This document shows positions 1-6,973 of a stretch of 10,242 nt of DNA, piece after piece. Both the position numbers and the translations under genes were made by a program. The stretch's first letter is position 1, and each line of letters opens with the position of its first letter. The notes beneath the pieces are model-generated. The model was given only the letters and a program-made list of their open reading frames with translations. It had not been told where the DNA came from and did no database searches. This stretch comes from Alphaproteobacteria bacterium UBA6189 (lineage in GTDB: Bacteria; Pseudomonadota; Alphaproteobacteria; Rickettsiales; UBA3002), in assembly GCA_002422745.1 (NCBI GenBank), contig DITH01000092.1:983-11224 (forward strand), given 5' to 3'.

Positions 1-881
1 TGCGCCAGCGAAATCTCGCCCGGCACGGCGCGGCGTCCTCCACCCACCATGGCGGGCATCGAGCTGGAATGGTGTGGGTCGCGGAATGGCCGGGTGGCGG
101 CGAATTCCTCGCGCAGCAATTTACCCGCCACCGAGGCGATAAGATTGGTTTCGAGCATTTCTTCCGGCGCCATCGGCGGCAGGATGCCCGGCAAACATGC
201 CGCCAGCATCGATTTGCCCGAGCCGGGTGGCCCCAGCATCAGCAGGTTATGCCCACCAGCCGCAGCAATTTCGAGGGCCCGCTTGGCCATGGCCTGGCCG
301 CGCACTTCGGCCATGTCGGGCCCGGGGCGGGTTCTGGCCTGCATCCGCGCCGTCGGACGGCTCAGCATTTGCTGGCCTTTGGCATGGTTTACCAGCCCAA
401 GCAGCGAGGATGGGGCCAGGATATCAAGCCCCTCCCCGGCGAAAGCAGCTTCGGCGCCATTGCCCTCGGGGCAGATCAATCCGCGGCCATTTTCCAGCGC
501 CGCCAGCGCCGCAGGCAGCACGCCGGCGACGGGCTGTAACTGCCCGTCGAGCGCCAGCTCACCGAGCGCGACGAATTTCTCCACCGCGTCGGCGGGCAGG
601 AACCCAAGCCCCACCAGCAGGCCCAGGGCGATGGGCACGTCGAAATGCGAGCCCTCCTTCGCCACATCGGCTGGCGATAAATTGACCAGGATTTTTTTCG
701 GTGGCAGTAAAATCCCCATCGATTGCAGGGCGGCTCGCACCCGCTCGCGCGATTCGCGCACCGTGTTATCGGGCAGGCCGACAATGGTGAACGCTGGCAG
801 GCCCGCGCCCAGATGCACCTGTACCTCGACCGGCAAGGTGTCGATCCCTTGGAATGCCACGGTATGGATGCGCGTAACCAT
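1..881 (-). CDS. comM: ComM/YifB family AAA+ ATPase (Mg-chelatase-like), 3' end cut by window edge
   Basis: This frame is open from ATG at 881 to the window edge and gives 293 residues, the N-terminal half or a little more of a protein that is usually about 500 aa. The start MVTRIHTVAFQGIDTLPVEV and the following GLPAFTIVGLPD and VRESRERVRAAL stretches are the typical YifB/ComM N-terminal domain (a ribosomal-S5-like fold). A Walker A motif GPPGSGKS sits at residues 217-224 and opens the Mg-chelatase AAA+ domain. The family block RPFRDPHHSSS follows at 264-274, then MVGGGRRAVPGEISLA at the edge. In naturally competent bacteria ComM is a hexameric branch-migration helicase that extends integration of transforming DNA, but the family is also common in bacteria not known to be competent. 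No strong ribosome binding site is visible, so the start rests on similarity to the family N-terminus. The gene is divergent from the histidine kinase. Walker B and the sensor residues lie outside the window. Confidence 0.95.
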   Translation of the reverse strand, partial: MVTRIHTVAFQGIDTLPVEVQVHLGAGLPAFTIVGLPDNTVRESRERVRAALQSMGILLPPKKILVNLSPADVAKEGSHFDVPIALGLLVGLGFLPADAVEKFVALGELALDGQLQPVAGVLPAALAALENGRGLICPEGNGAEAAFAGEGLDILAPSSLLGLVNHAKGQQMLSRPTARMQARTRPGPDMAEVRGQAMAKRALEIAAAGGHNLLMLGPPGSGKSMLAACLPGILPPMAPEEMLETNLIASVAGKLLREEFAATRPFRDPHHSSSMPAMVGGGRRAVPGEISLA

Positions 882-939
882 AGCGGCCAAAATTAGCGGA
901 AAAATAAGAAAAAACTATCGAAAACCGCTATCCTAACGG
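881..939. promoter_or_regulatory. Repeat cluster in the comM/kinase divergent intergenic region
   Basis: The 103-base gap between the divergent comM and kinase starts contains TAGCGG at 881-886 and again at 894-899, 13 bases apart, and the inverted copy CCGCTA at 925-930. The last copy also forms a small imperfect inverted repeat with TAACGG at 934-939 around a 3-base loop. An A-rich stretch (900-924) lies between. Divergent promoters must lie here, so these may be protein-binding sites, but I see no convincing -35/-10 pair on either strand. The first copy overlaps the comM start codon, which weakens the operator reading. Chance repetition of a 6-mer is possible. Confidence 0.25.
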
Positions 940-984
940 AACCTCAAGACATTCTTAGCGTTTCCTTAACCCGTTGCTGGCAGG

Positions 985-2742
985 GTGACGGAACTGGAAA
1001 AACATATGCACGACCTCGCCACAGAGCGGCCCAATGCTGCGTCCAGGCCGGAAATCGGCCGAACACGCAGCCCCAAGGCCAAGACGCTGATCGCCTTCTC
1101 GGCGCTCATCATGCTATTGTTTTGCGTATTCGTCGCTTACCAGGCCAGCAAGGCCTACGAAAATGCGGTCGAGGAAGGCAAGGCAAACGCCACCCGACTT
1201 ACTCAGATTCTCTCCGACCAGGTGGAACTTACCTTCCTAGCCGTCGATCTTACCCTGCGCCGGGCCGTCGAACGTCAGTATTTCAACATGCTTTTTGGCG
1301 GTAATTTGCCCCGCGATATCGAGAATAACTTCAAGATGTGGGTAGAAGAAACCCCGCAAATCGCTGCCATGATGCTGGTGAATGACCGCGGCGTGATCGA
1401 AGTGGCCGCGAACAAACCGGGCTACGATCAATGGTACAATTATAACGATTCGCTGCGCGATGACCCCGCCTTCACCGCCATGAAAGAGGAAACCGAGCGC
1501 AACTATTACCTCGGTCAGAAACGCACCAACGCCGCCAATCATCCGCAGTTGATCGTGATGAGCCGCCGGCTGAACAAGCTCGACGGCTCGTTCGGCGGGG
1601 TGGTGATCGCGGCGCTCGATCCCAAATTCTTCAGCGACTTCTTTACCTCGATCGATTTCGGCACCGAGCGTTTCATGGCGCTGATGCTCGATAGCGGCGA
1701 AGTGCTTTATGCCGGGCCGGACGATACGACCAGCCACGACGTGGTGCTGGATTTCATCGGCGACCAGGCCAATGAGCGCCAGAAAAATTATAATGTTCTT
1801 ACTGACACACAAACCTTCGGCGCAGCGATCAAAATCTATTCCTATATCCGTTTGCGCAACCTGCCGGTGATTACCGCGATCGTCATCGACGAGGAGGATT
1901 TCCTCGCCAGCTGGCGCACGGCGCGACTCAAGGATATCTCCTTTCTCGCCATCTTCACTATTTTCGGCTCGGTGCTGTCGTTCTTCGCGCTGACCATGGC
2001 CAAGCAGATCCACCGGGTGGAGGAATCCGAATCTGCGGCGATCCTTGCCAGCCAGGCGAAGTCGGAGTTTCTGGCCAACATGTCGCACGAGCTACGCACC
2101 CCGCTCAACGCCGTGATCGGCTTTTCGGAAATGCTCGGGGCGGGCTATTTCGGCGCGCTCAACGACAAACAAAAAGAGCGCGTGCAGGACATCAATTTAT
2201 GCGGCACCCATCTGCTGCAGCTGATCTCCGATATTCTCGAATTCTCCAAAGGCGAGGCAGGTAAGCTCGAATTGCAGGAAGAAGAGATCGACCTCAAACG
2301 CGCCATCGAGGAATGCGCGCGCATCGTTGCCGAACGGGCGAAAACCAAGCATATCGCGTTGCATATCGAGGTGGACGATGCGTTGCCGCATTTACTGGCC
2401 GACAAGCGTAAGGTTCGCCAGATTCTGCTGAACCTGATGTCGAACGCTATCAAATTCACCCCCACGCAAGGCACTGTCACCATCTCGAGCAAGCTCGACC
2501 ATCATCGCCAGCTGCATCTGGTAGTGCGCGATAGCGGCATCGGCATCGCCGAGGAAGATATTCCGACCGCGCTGGCCGTGTTCGGTCAGGTGCATCGCAG
2601 CCAGAGTCATGAGGGAACCGGCCTGGGCCTGCCTTTATGCAAAATGTTCGCCGAGCTGCATGGCGGTAAATTACAGCTAACTTCGGTGGTCGGCGAAGGC
2701 ACGACCGTGCGCATTATCTTCCCCGAAAGCCGGGTGCTTTAG
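985..2742 (+). CDS. Membrane sensor histidine kinase with Cache-like periplasmic domain, PleC/DivJ-type DHp
   Basis: This is a 585-residue two-component sensor kinase that autophosphorylates on a histidine and passes the phosphate to a response regulator. Membrane segments at about 34-53 and 318-338 flank a periplasmic domain of about 260 residues. Its pieces (LTLRRAVERQ, MMLVNDRGVIEVAA, NYYLGQ, IVMSRRL, GSFGGVVIAALDP) resemble a double-Cache ligand-binding domain. The DHp helix carries NMSHELRTPLNAVIGFSEML with phospho-acceptor H368. The ATPase domain has the N box with N483 and N487, the G1 box DSGIGI at 516-521, FGQ in the lid and the G2 box EGTGLGL at 543-549. The lid between FGQ and the G2 box looks short. 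HELRTPLNA followed by FGAL and DILEFSKGEAGK resembles alphaproteobacterial PleC/DivJ/PdhS kinases. There is no PAS, HAMP or receiver domain, and no response regulator gene nearby. The start is uncertain: GTG at 985 has little ribosome binding site, while ATG at 1006 (7 codons later) has GGAAA five bases upstream and may be the real start. Residue numbers here count from 985. Confidence 0.93.
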   Translation: MTELEKHMHDLATERPNAASRPEIGRTRSPKAKTLIAFSALIMLLFCVFVAYQASKAYENAVEEGKANATRLTQILSDQVELTFLAVDLTLRRAVERQYFNMLFGGNLPRDIENNFKMWVEETPQIAAMMLVNDRGVIEVAANKPGYDQWYNYNDSLRDDPAFTAMKEETERNYYLGQKRTNAANHPQLIVMSRRLNKLDGSFGGVVIAALDPKFFSDFFTSIDFGTERFMALMLDSGEVLYAGPDDTTSHDVVLDFIGDQANERQKNYNVLTDTQTFGAAIKIYSYIRLRNLPVITAIVIDEEDFLASWRTARLKDISFLAIFTIFGSVLSFFALTMAKQIHRVEESESAAILASQAKSEFLANMSHELRTPLNAVIGFSEMLGAGYFGALNDKQKERVQDINLCGTHLLQLISDILEFSKGEAGKLELQEEEIDLKRAIEECARIVAERAKTKHIALHIEVDDALPHLLADKRKVRQILLNLMSNAIKFTPTQGTVTISSKLDHHRQLHLVVRDSGIGIAEEDIPTALAVFGQVHRSQSHEGTGLGLPLCKMFAELHGGKLQLTSVVGEGTTVRIIFPESRVL

Positions 2743-2753
2743 CGCGCGCGCTA
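2740..2753. repeat. Perfect 14-bp palindrome over the kinase stop codon
   Basis: TAGCGCGCGCGCTA is a perfect palindrome whose first three bases are the stop codon of the histidine kinase. Its core (2742-2751) is ten bases of strict GC alternation. As RNA it could form a 5-bp stem with a 4-base loop, but no U-tract follows, so it does not look like a standard intrinsic terminator. It could be a weak terminator or 3'-end stabiliser, a binding site, or chance in GC-rich DNA. Confidence 0.35.
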
Positions 2754-2777
2754 TCATCCACATCCCGGCAATTTATC

Positions 2778-2806
2778 TTGCTGATTCCTACTATATCTAG
2801 TATAGG
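2778..2806 (+). promoter_or_regulatory. Possible sigma-70-type promoter for the J-domain-like gene
   Basis: TTGCTG at 2778-2783 and TATAGG at 2801-2806 are separated by exactly 17 bases and lie just upstream of the ATG at 2827. They match the consensus -35 and -10 hexamers only partly. An imperfect palindrome (2789-2802, 12 of 14 positions symmetrical) overlaps the spacer and the start of the -10 and could be an operator. If the promoter is real, transcription would begin near 2813 and leave a leader of about 14 bases. The region is clearly more AT-rich than its surroundings. Box matches are weak, so this is tentative. Confidence 0.3.
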
Positions 2807-2826
2807 ATCGCCCCATAACACCACTA

Positions 2827-3600
2827 ATGGTAGCTATGGCGGCGCGGCTTCATTACTCGACATCCCAACGCTTCTCCTCGCCTTTGGAAGAGCGCGCCGT
2901 CCGTCAGCAGGATATGTACTGGCGCGTGCGCATCAAAAAAACCCTCGAACGGTTAGAGCGCGAAGCACGCCGCATGTTACAACTCGAAGCCGAACTGAGC
3001 GATTTTGCCGAGCGCTATTACCGCCATGTCGGCGACTATGTCGAGCGGTTGAGCCTGCTGGAATCGCAATTGCTCCATGCCGCAGCACCGCAGGAAGCCT
3101 CGCCCGGCACGTTGCAGGACGTGGCCGCCCAGCGCGATATGAAAAGCCAGCGTAGCGCCGAGCTTAAAACCCGCTACCGCCAGTTGGCCAAAGAAATCCA
3201 CCCCGACCGCGCCATGATGGTCGAGGGCAACGGCGACCGCGCTAGCCTCATGCAGGCGCTGAACGTCGCGTACCAGCATGGCGACCTCGCCACCATGCTG
3301 CGCATCGAGGCCGAAATGCTACTCACCGCGCTCGATGAAAGTTTCCCCGCCCTGGAAGACCGGTTGCGCGCCGTGGAGCGTGCAGCCGACACCTACGCGT
3401 GCGGTTACCGCGAATTGCTGAATTCGCCGCTCAACGAACTGATGCTGCGCGCCTTGCAGGCCCGTCTCGCCGGATGGGACTGGATGGAAGCAGTGGTCAA
3501 GCGCGTGCAGCGCGCCATCAACGAAAACGAACGCGCCCTGGTCGAGGCCAACATCGCCGCCATCGGCGATTGGCGCGACCACGCTATCAGCGCCGCATAG
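2827..3600 (+). CDS. Coiled-coil protein with partial J domain (HPD motif), function unknown
   Basis: This 257-residue soluble protein has no signal peptide or membrane segment. The N-terminal part (about residues 35-85) is rich in Arg, Glu and Leu and looks like a coiled coil. Residues 110-160 resemble the second half of a J domain: a basic helix LKTRYRQLAKEIHPDR, with the HPD tripeptide at 125-127, then a helix LMQALNVAYQHGD. J domains stimulate DnaK-type Hsp70 ATPase through helix II and HPD, so a DnaK-linked role is plausible. The usual helix I (a YxxLG-type stretch) is not recognisable. The remaining approximately 95 residues are predicted helical, with no family I recognise. The gene lacks DnaJ's Gly/Phe, zinc-finger and C-terminal substrate domains, so it is not DnaJ. 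The start is uncertain: ATG at 2827 has no ribosome binding site, and ATG at 2836 is three codons on with only a weak one. It has its own intergenic space upstream and converges on tadC downstream. Confidence 0.8.
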   Translation: MVAMAARLHYSTSQRFSSPLEERAVRQQDMYWRVRIKKTLERLEREARRMLQLEAELSDFAERYYRHVGDYVERLSLLESQLLHAAAPQEASPGTLQDVAAQRDMKSQRSAELKTRYRQLAKEIHPDRAMMVEGNGDRASLMQALNVAYQHGDLATMLRIEAEMLLTALDESFPALEDRLRAVERAADTYACGYRELLNSPLNELMLRALQARLAGWDWMEAVVKRVQRAINENERALVEANIAAIGDWRDHAISAA

Positions 3601-3605
3601 GCGCT
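3589..3605. terminator. GC-rich hairpin between convergent genes, possible bidirectional terminator
   Basis: AGCGCC at 3589-3594 and GGCGCT at 3600-3605 form a perfect 6-bp inverted repeat around the 5-base loop GCATA. It overlaps the stop codon of the J-domain-like gene (3598-3600) and lies 13 bases beyond the tadC stop (3619-3621) on the other strand. It is therefore placed to end transcription from both sides. No T-tract follows on either strand, so it is not a canonical intrinsic terminator. The inverted repeat is directly visible, while the function is inferred from position. Confidence 0.4.
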
Positions 3606-3618
3606 CCACCCTGGCACC

Positions 3619-4614
3619 CTACATCGTATCCATCACGCCGATAATGGCCGGGGCCATCACGATAATGAATAACGTTGGCAGGATGAACACGATCATCGGC
3701 ACCGTCATCAACGCAGGCAGGCGCGCGGCTTTTTGCTCGGCACGTAGCATGCGCTCGGTGCGGAATTCCTTGGCCAGCGTGCGCAACGCCTGGGCGATCG
3801 GCGTGCCGTATTTTTCGGTCTGGGCGATCACGTTTACCATGCCGCGCATCTCTTTCATATCCACCCGCTCGGCCAGGTGACGCAGGGCCACGGCGCGGTC
3901 GGGCAGGAAGCCGAGCTCCACCGAAGTGAGGCTGAATTCCTCGGCCAGCTCGGGACTCATCCGTTGCAGCTCATGCGCGACACGGTCGAGCGCGGCGGCC
4001 AGCGACAGGCCCGCCTCGGCGCAGATCATCATCAGATCGAGTGCATCGGGCAGCGCCTTGCGGATCGCGTGCTGGCGTTTCTGGCGTGCGTTGGCGACAA
4101 TAATTTCCGGTAACCGGGCGCCAAAATATCCGAGCCCGAGAAGGATCAGCCAACCGGTGGCTTCGTCAGTGCTGAACGGGTGTTGCCAGTTAATCCCCGA
4201 GAGGAAGATGCCGAGCCCCAGCCCGACAAACGGCATTACTAGCTTGGCAAAGGCGAACACGATAATTGCATCCTTGCTGCGGTAGCCCGCCTGGGTCAGC
4301 TTTTGCTGCAGGGTGTCGACCTGGTGCTGCTGCAGCAATTTTAGTTGCTGCACGATCTGGCGCATCAGCGTCATGGTGTCGGCATTGCCCATTTTTTTGC
4401 GGCGGCGGGCGGCCACCAGTTCGCCTTTCAATTCGGCGCGGCGCTCCTGAATTGCTTTGAGGCGCGGGGTAAAGCGGTCGCGTTCGAGGAAGATGTTTCC
4501 GACCGCCCAGATGATGAGGAACATGCCCAATGCGGCGCCGAGAACCAGCAGCCCATCGGCCGTGAGGCCGAAGGGCAGCAACGCGTCGAGCTGTAATGGC
4601 TGCCCCTTGTTCAT
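3619..4614 (-). CDS. tadC: Tad pilus inner-membrane platform protein TadC
   Basis: TadC is one of two paralogous inner-membrane platform proteins of the Tad/Flp pilus machine. It is thought to pair with TadB and to transmit the CpaF ATPase stroke to pilin subunits being extracted from the membrane. The 331-residue protein has hydrophobic segments at about 20-41, 117-139, 152-168 and 300-326, and a cytoplasmic T2SSF (GspF) domain at about 190-315. That domain contains the family stretches ALPDALDLMMICAEAGLSL and IAQTEKYGTPIAQALRTLA. A basic linker (RRRKK, 70-74) lies between the first and second hydrophobic segments. ATG follows the tadB stop by one base, with GGAGA six bases upstream inside tadB, so translation is probably coupled. 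Length and N-terminus match alphaproteobacterial TadC. It is the last gene of the operon here: tadD, which often follows, is absent and a convergent gene comes next. Confidence 0.95.
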   Translation of the reverse strand: MNKGQPLQLDALLPFGLTADGLLVLGAALGMFLIIWAVGNIFLERDRFTPRLKAIQERRAELKGELVAARRRKKMGNADTMTLMRQIVQQLKLLQQHQVDTLQQKLTQAGYRSKDAIIVFAFAKLVMPFVGLGLGIFLSGINWQHPFSTDEATGWLILLGLGYFGARLPEIIVANARQKRQHAIRKALPDALDLMMICAEAGLSLAAALDRVAHELQRMSPELAEEFSLTSVELGFLPDRAVALRHLAERVDMKEMRGMVNVIAQTEKYGTPIAQALRTLAKEFRTERMLRAEQKAARLPALMTVPMIVFILPTLFIIVMAPAIIGVMDTM

Positions 4615-4615
4615 C

Positions 4616-5581
4616 TTATATCTCCAGCATGGTCATGCGTTTCATGATGAAGCCGCCGCCGAACATCATGCCTGCCGCCACGGCGAGCGAGATGTTTCCA
4701 CGGAAATCATTGTATAGCGGCTCCAGATATTGCGGCGAAATAATGCTCAGCATCATGAACACGACGAACGGTAACGCACCGACAATATAGGCAGAAGCCC
4801 GGGCCTCGGAAGAAAGTGCACCGATTTTCAGTTTCATCATTTGCCGCTGACGCAGCATATCGGCCAGGTTGCTAAGAATTTCTCCAAGGTTGCCGCCGGT
4901 TTCACGCTGCAAAATGATGGTGGTGACAAAGAAGTTGAACTCGGTGAGATCGATTTTCGCGGCGGCTTCCGCCAGTGCTTTTTCCATCGGTACGCCAAGC
5001 GCGGTTTGCTGGCTGATGGTGGCAAAGGTGTCGCCCATGGGCGGCGGTAATTCGCGCGATACGGTTTGAAACGATTCGCCGATGGGCAGCCCGGCGCGCA
5101 GGCCGCGCACCATTAGCTCGATGGCTTCGGGGAAGAGTTTCAGAAACTGCAATTGGCGGCGGCGCAGGCGGCGGCGAATATAAAGATGCGGCAGGCCGAA
5201 GCCCAGTACTCCGCCCAGCAGCAGCGCCAGCAGCAACGGTTTGCCGAGCAGCATCAGGAGCAGCACGGTACCGAAGAAAATGCCACCGACATAGCGCAGT
5301 AACCGCTGCGGGCTCAGGCTAAGGCCCGCCATTTCCAGCCGTGCGCGCAATTTCTCGAGCGGCCGAATGGTGGAGAGTGTTTGCGCCAGTGCGCCCTCCT
5401 GCGCCAGATTACGGCGGCGCAGCGAGCCGGCTTCAGCGGCGGCAGCCACGGGGCCGCGACGCGTTACGCGGGCCAGCCGCGCCTTACGTTTTTTGGCCGC
5501 ACCGCCATCGCTCAACCACACGACCAGCAGGGTTACCAGCCCCAGCCCCAGCCAGAATTCGGGCATGGCAAGCAGGCGCAT
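4616..5581 (-). CDS. tadB: Tad pilus inner-membrane platform protein TadB
   Basis: TadB is the partner of TadC in the inner-membrane assembly platform of the Tad pilus. The 321-residue protein has an N-terminal hydrophobic segment (about 8-24), a strongly basic stretch (30-42), a hydrophobic pair at about 97-133, then the T2SSF domain at about 149-274. Two C-terminal hydrophobic segments follow at about 265-285 and 298-315. Characteristic stretches are LFPEAIELMVRGLRAGLPIG (150-169) and ILQRETGGNLGEILSNLADM (223-242), the latter a strong TadB signature. The ATG overlaps the cpaF stop as TAATG at 5579-5583, and GGAG lies eight bases upstream, so its translation should be coupled to the ATPase. 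No frame damage or missing segment is visible. Confidence 0.95.
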   Translation of the reverse strand: MRLLAMPEFWLGLGLVTLLVVWLSDGGAAKKRKARLARVTRRGPVAAAAEAGSLRRRNLAQEGALAQTLSTIRPLEKLRARLEMAGLSLSPQRLLRYVGGIFFGTVLLLMLLGKPLLLALLLGGVLGFGLPHLYIRRRLRRRQLQFLKLFPEAIELMVRGLRAGLPIGESFQTVSRELPPPMGDTFATISQQTALGVPMEKALAEAAAKIDLTEFNFFVTTIILQRETGGNLGEILSNLADMLRQRQMMKLKIGALSSEARASAYIVGALPFVVFMMLSIISPQYLEPLYNDFRGNISLAVAAGMMFGGGFIMKRMTMLEI

Positions 5582-6972
5582 TACACCAGCTCCATCAGCG
5601 CTTTATCGAGTCCGAAATAGGCAGCCTGCCGCGCGAAATTGGGTCGCAGGCCGGTGGCTTTGAATTCACCGATCAGGCGACCGTTTTCGTCCTCACCCTG
5701 GAACTGGTAGGTGAACAGATCCTGCGTGATGATAACATCGCCTTCCATGCCGACCACTTCGGTCACATGCGTGACGCGACGAATCCCGTCGCGCATGCGC
5801 TGGATCTGCACGATCAGTTGCACGGCGCTCGATATCTGGTGGCGAATCGCGTGGCTGGGCAGTTTCATGCCCGCCATATTCACCATATTCTCTAACCGGG
5901 TCAGCGCCTCGCGCGGATTGTTGGCGTGCAGCGTACCCATCGAGCCATCATGGCCGGTATTCATCGCCTGCAGCAAATCCATCGCCTCGCCCCCGCGCAC
6001 CTCGCCGAGAATGATGCGGTCGGGGCGCATCCGCAGGGCGTTTTTCACCAGGTCGCGCATGGTGATTTCGCCTTCGCCCTCCAGGTTGGCGGGGCGGGTT
6101 TCGAGCGGCACCACATGCGGCTGTTGCAGTTGCAGCTCGGCGGCGTCCTCGATCGTCACCACCCGCTCGCCGTGGTCGATCATGCGGGAAAGCGCGTTGA
6201 GCAACGTGGTTTTGCCCGAGCCCGTGCCGCCCGAGATAATGACATTCAGCCGCACCGCACCGGCGATTTTCAGCAGCTTGCACAGCGGGTCCGAGATGTT
6301 ATTTTGCGCCGCCATTATATCGAGGGTGATTTTTTTCTTGGCGAATTTGCGGATGGAAATGCTGCAGCCTTTGAGCGATAGCGGCGTGGCGATCACGTTC
6401 ACCCGGCTGCCGTCTTTCAGCCGCGCGTCGCAGATGGGGCTGGTTTCATCGACCCGGCGGCCGACCGCCGTGACGATACGTTGCGCAATATTCATCACAT
6501 GTTCATTGTCACGGAAACGAATGCCGGTGAGTTCGAGTTTACCCTTGCGCTCGATGTAAATCTGCTCCGGCCCGTTGACCATAATATCGGTGATGGCCTC
6601 ATCGGCCAGCAAGGGCTCGAGCGGTCCCAGCCCGATCATATCGTCGACGATCTGGCTGGCGAGGAGCTGCTGTTCCAGCTGGTTGATGGCGAGTTTTTGC
6701 TCCATCACGATCTCGCCGATCATCTCGATGATCTGGCGTTTCAGTTCGGCCTCCGGAAGGCGCGCCGCCGTTTGCAGGTCGATCTGCTCCATCAGCCTGC
6801 TATAAATCTGCTCTTTGGTTTTGGTCAGCGGATCGGGTTTGGCATGGCCAGCTGCGCCCGTTTCGTCGAGATCAGGCATTTGCAGCCGGTCGGTCGACGC
6901 CACCGCCATCGGCGCAGCGGGCGGCGTCACTGCCGGGGCCGGGGCGGAACCATCCTGGCGGCGGCCGAACAT
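5581..6972 (-). CDS. cpaF: Tad pilus secretion ATPase CpaF/TadA
   Basis: CpaF (TadA) is the hexameric cytoplasmic ATPase that powers assembly, and in Caulobacter also retraction, of Tad pili. The 463-residue protein has a Pro/Ala-rich disordered N-terminus (about 1-50), a helical N-terminal domain with DDMIGLGPLEPLL and ITDIMVNGP (110-134), and a RecA-like core. The core shows Walker A GGTGSGKTT at 248-256, the Asp box VVTIEDAAELQL (271-282), Walker B IILGEVRGGEA with catalytic-type E324 (320-330) and the His box GHDGSMGTLHANNP (340-353). All expected catalytic motifs are intact and length is normal for the family. ATG follows the cpaE stop by one base, with AGGGG seven bases upstream. The synteny with tadB and tadC rules out a VirB11-type conjugation ATPase. 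Confidence 0.97.
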   Translation of the reverse strand: MFGRRQDGSAPAPAVTPPAAPMAVASTDRLQMPDLDETGAAGHAKPDPLTKTKEQIYSRLMEQIDLQTAARLPEAELKRQIIEMIGEIVMEQKLAINQLEQQLLASQIVDDMIGLGPLEPLLADEAITDIMVNGPEQIYIERKGKLELTGIRFRDNEHVMNIAQRIVTAVGRRVDETSPICDARLKDGSRVNVIATPLSLKGCSISIRKFAKKKITLDIMAAQNNISDPLCKLLKIAGAVRLNVIISGGTGSGKTTLLNALSRMIDHGERVVTIEDAAELQLQQPHVVPLETRPANLEGEGEITMRDLVKNALRMRPDRIILGEVRGGEAMDLLQAMNTGHDGSMGTLHANNPREALTRLENMVNMAGMKLPSHAIRHQISSAVQLIVQIQRMRDGIRRVTHVTEVVGMEGDVIITQDLFTYQFQGEDENGRLIGEFKATGLRPNFARQAAYFGLDKALMELV

Positions 6973-6973
6973 G

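Noticed and set aside
49..936. 295-codon open frame on the plus strand across comM
   Set aside because: The translation is low in hydrophobic structure, rich in Ser, Pro and Arg, and has no family features. The opposite strand encodes an unmistakable ComM N-terminus, so this is an antisense shadow.
1237..2088. 283-codon minus-strand open frame inside the histidine kinase gene
   Set aside because: It is an antisense shadow of the kinase sensor domain. The His/Gly/Ile-rich product has no family features and no credible start context.
2827..3600. Identification as DnaJ or CbpA
   Set aside because: There is no helix I, Gly/Phe-rich region, zinc finger or C-terminal substrate domain. Only the helix II-HPD-helix III portion is visible.
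3601..3619. Second possible hairpin between the convergent stops (minus-strand GGTGC...GCGCC)
   Set aside because: Its five-pair stem needs a G-U pair and a 9-base loop, has no T-tract, and competes with the better hairpin at 3589-3605.
5711..6559. 282-codon plus-strand open frame opposite cpaF
   Set aside because: The minus strand carries all CpaF catalytic motifs across this stretch. The antisense translation is Ser/Arg/Met-rich and shows no domain.
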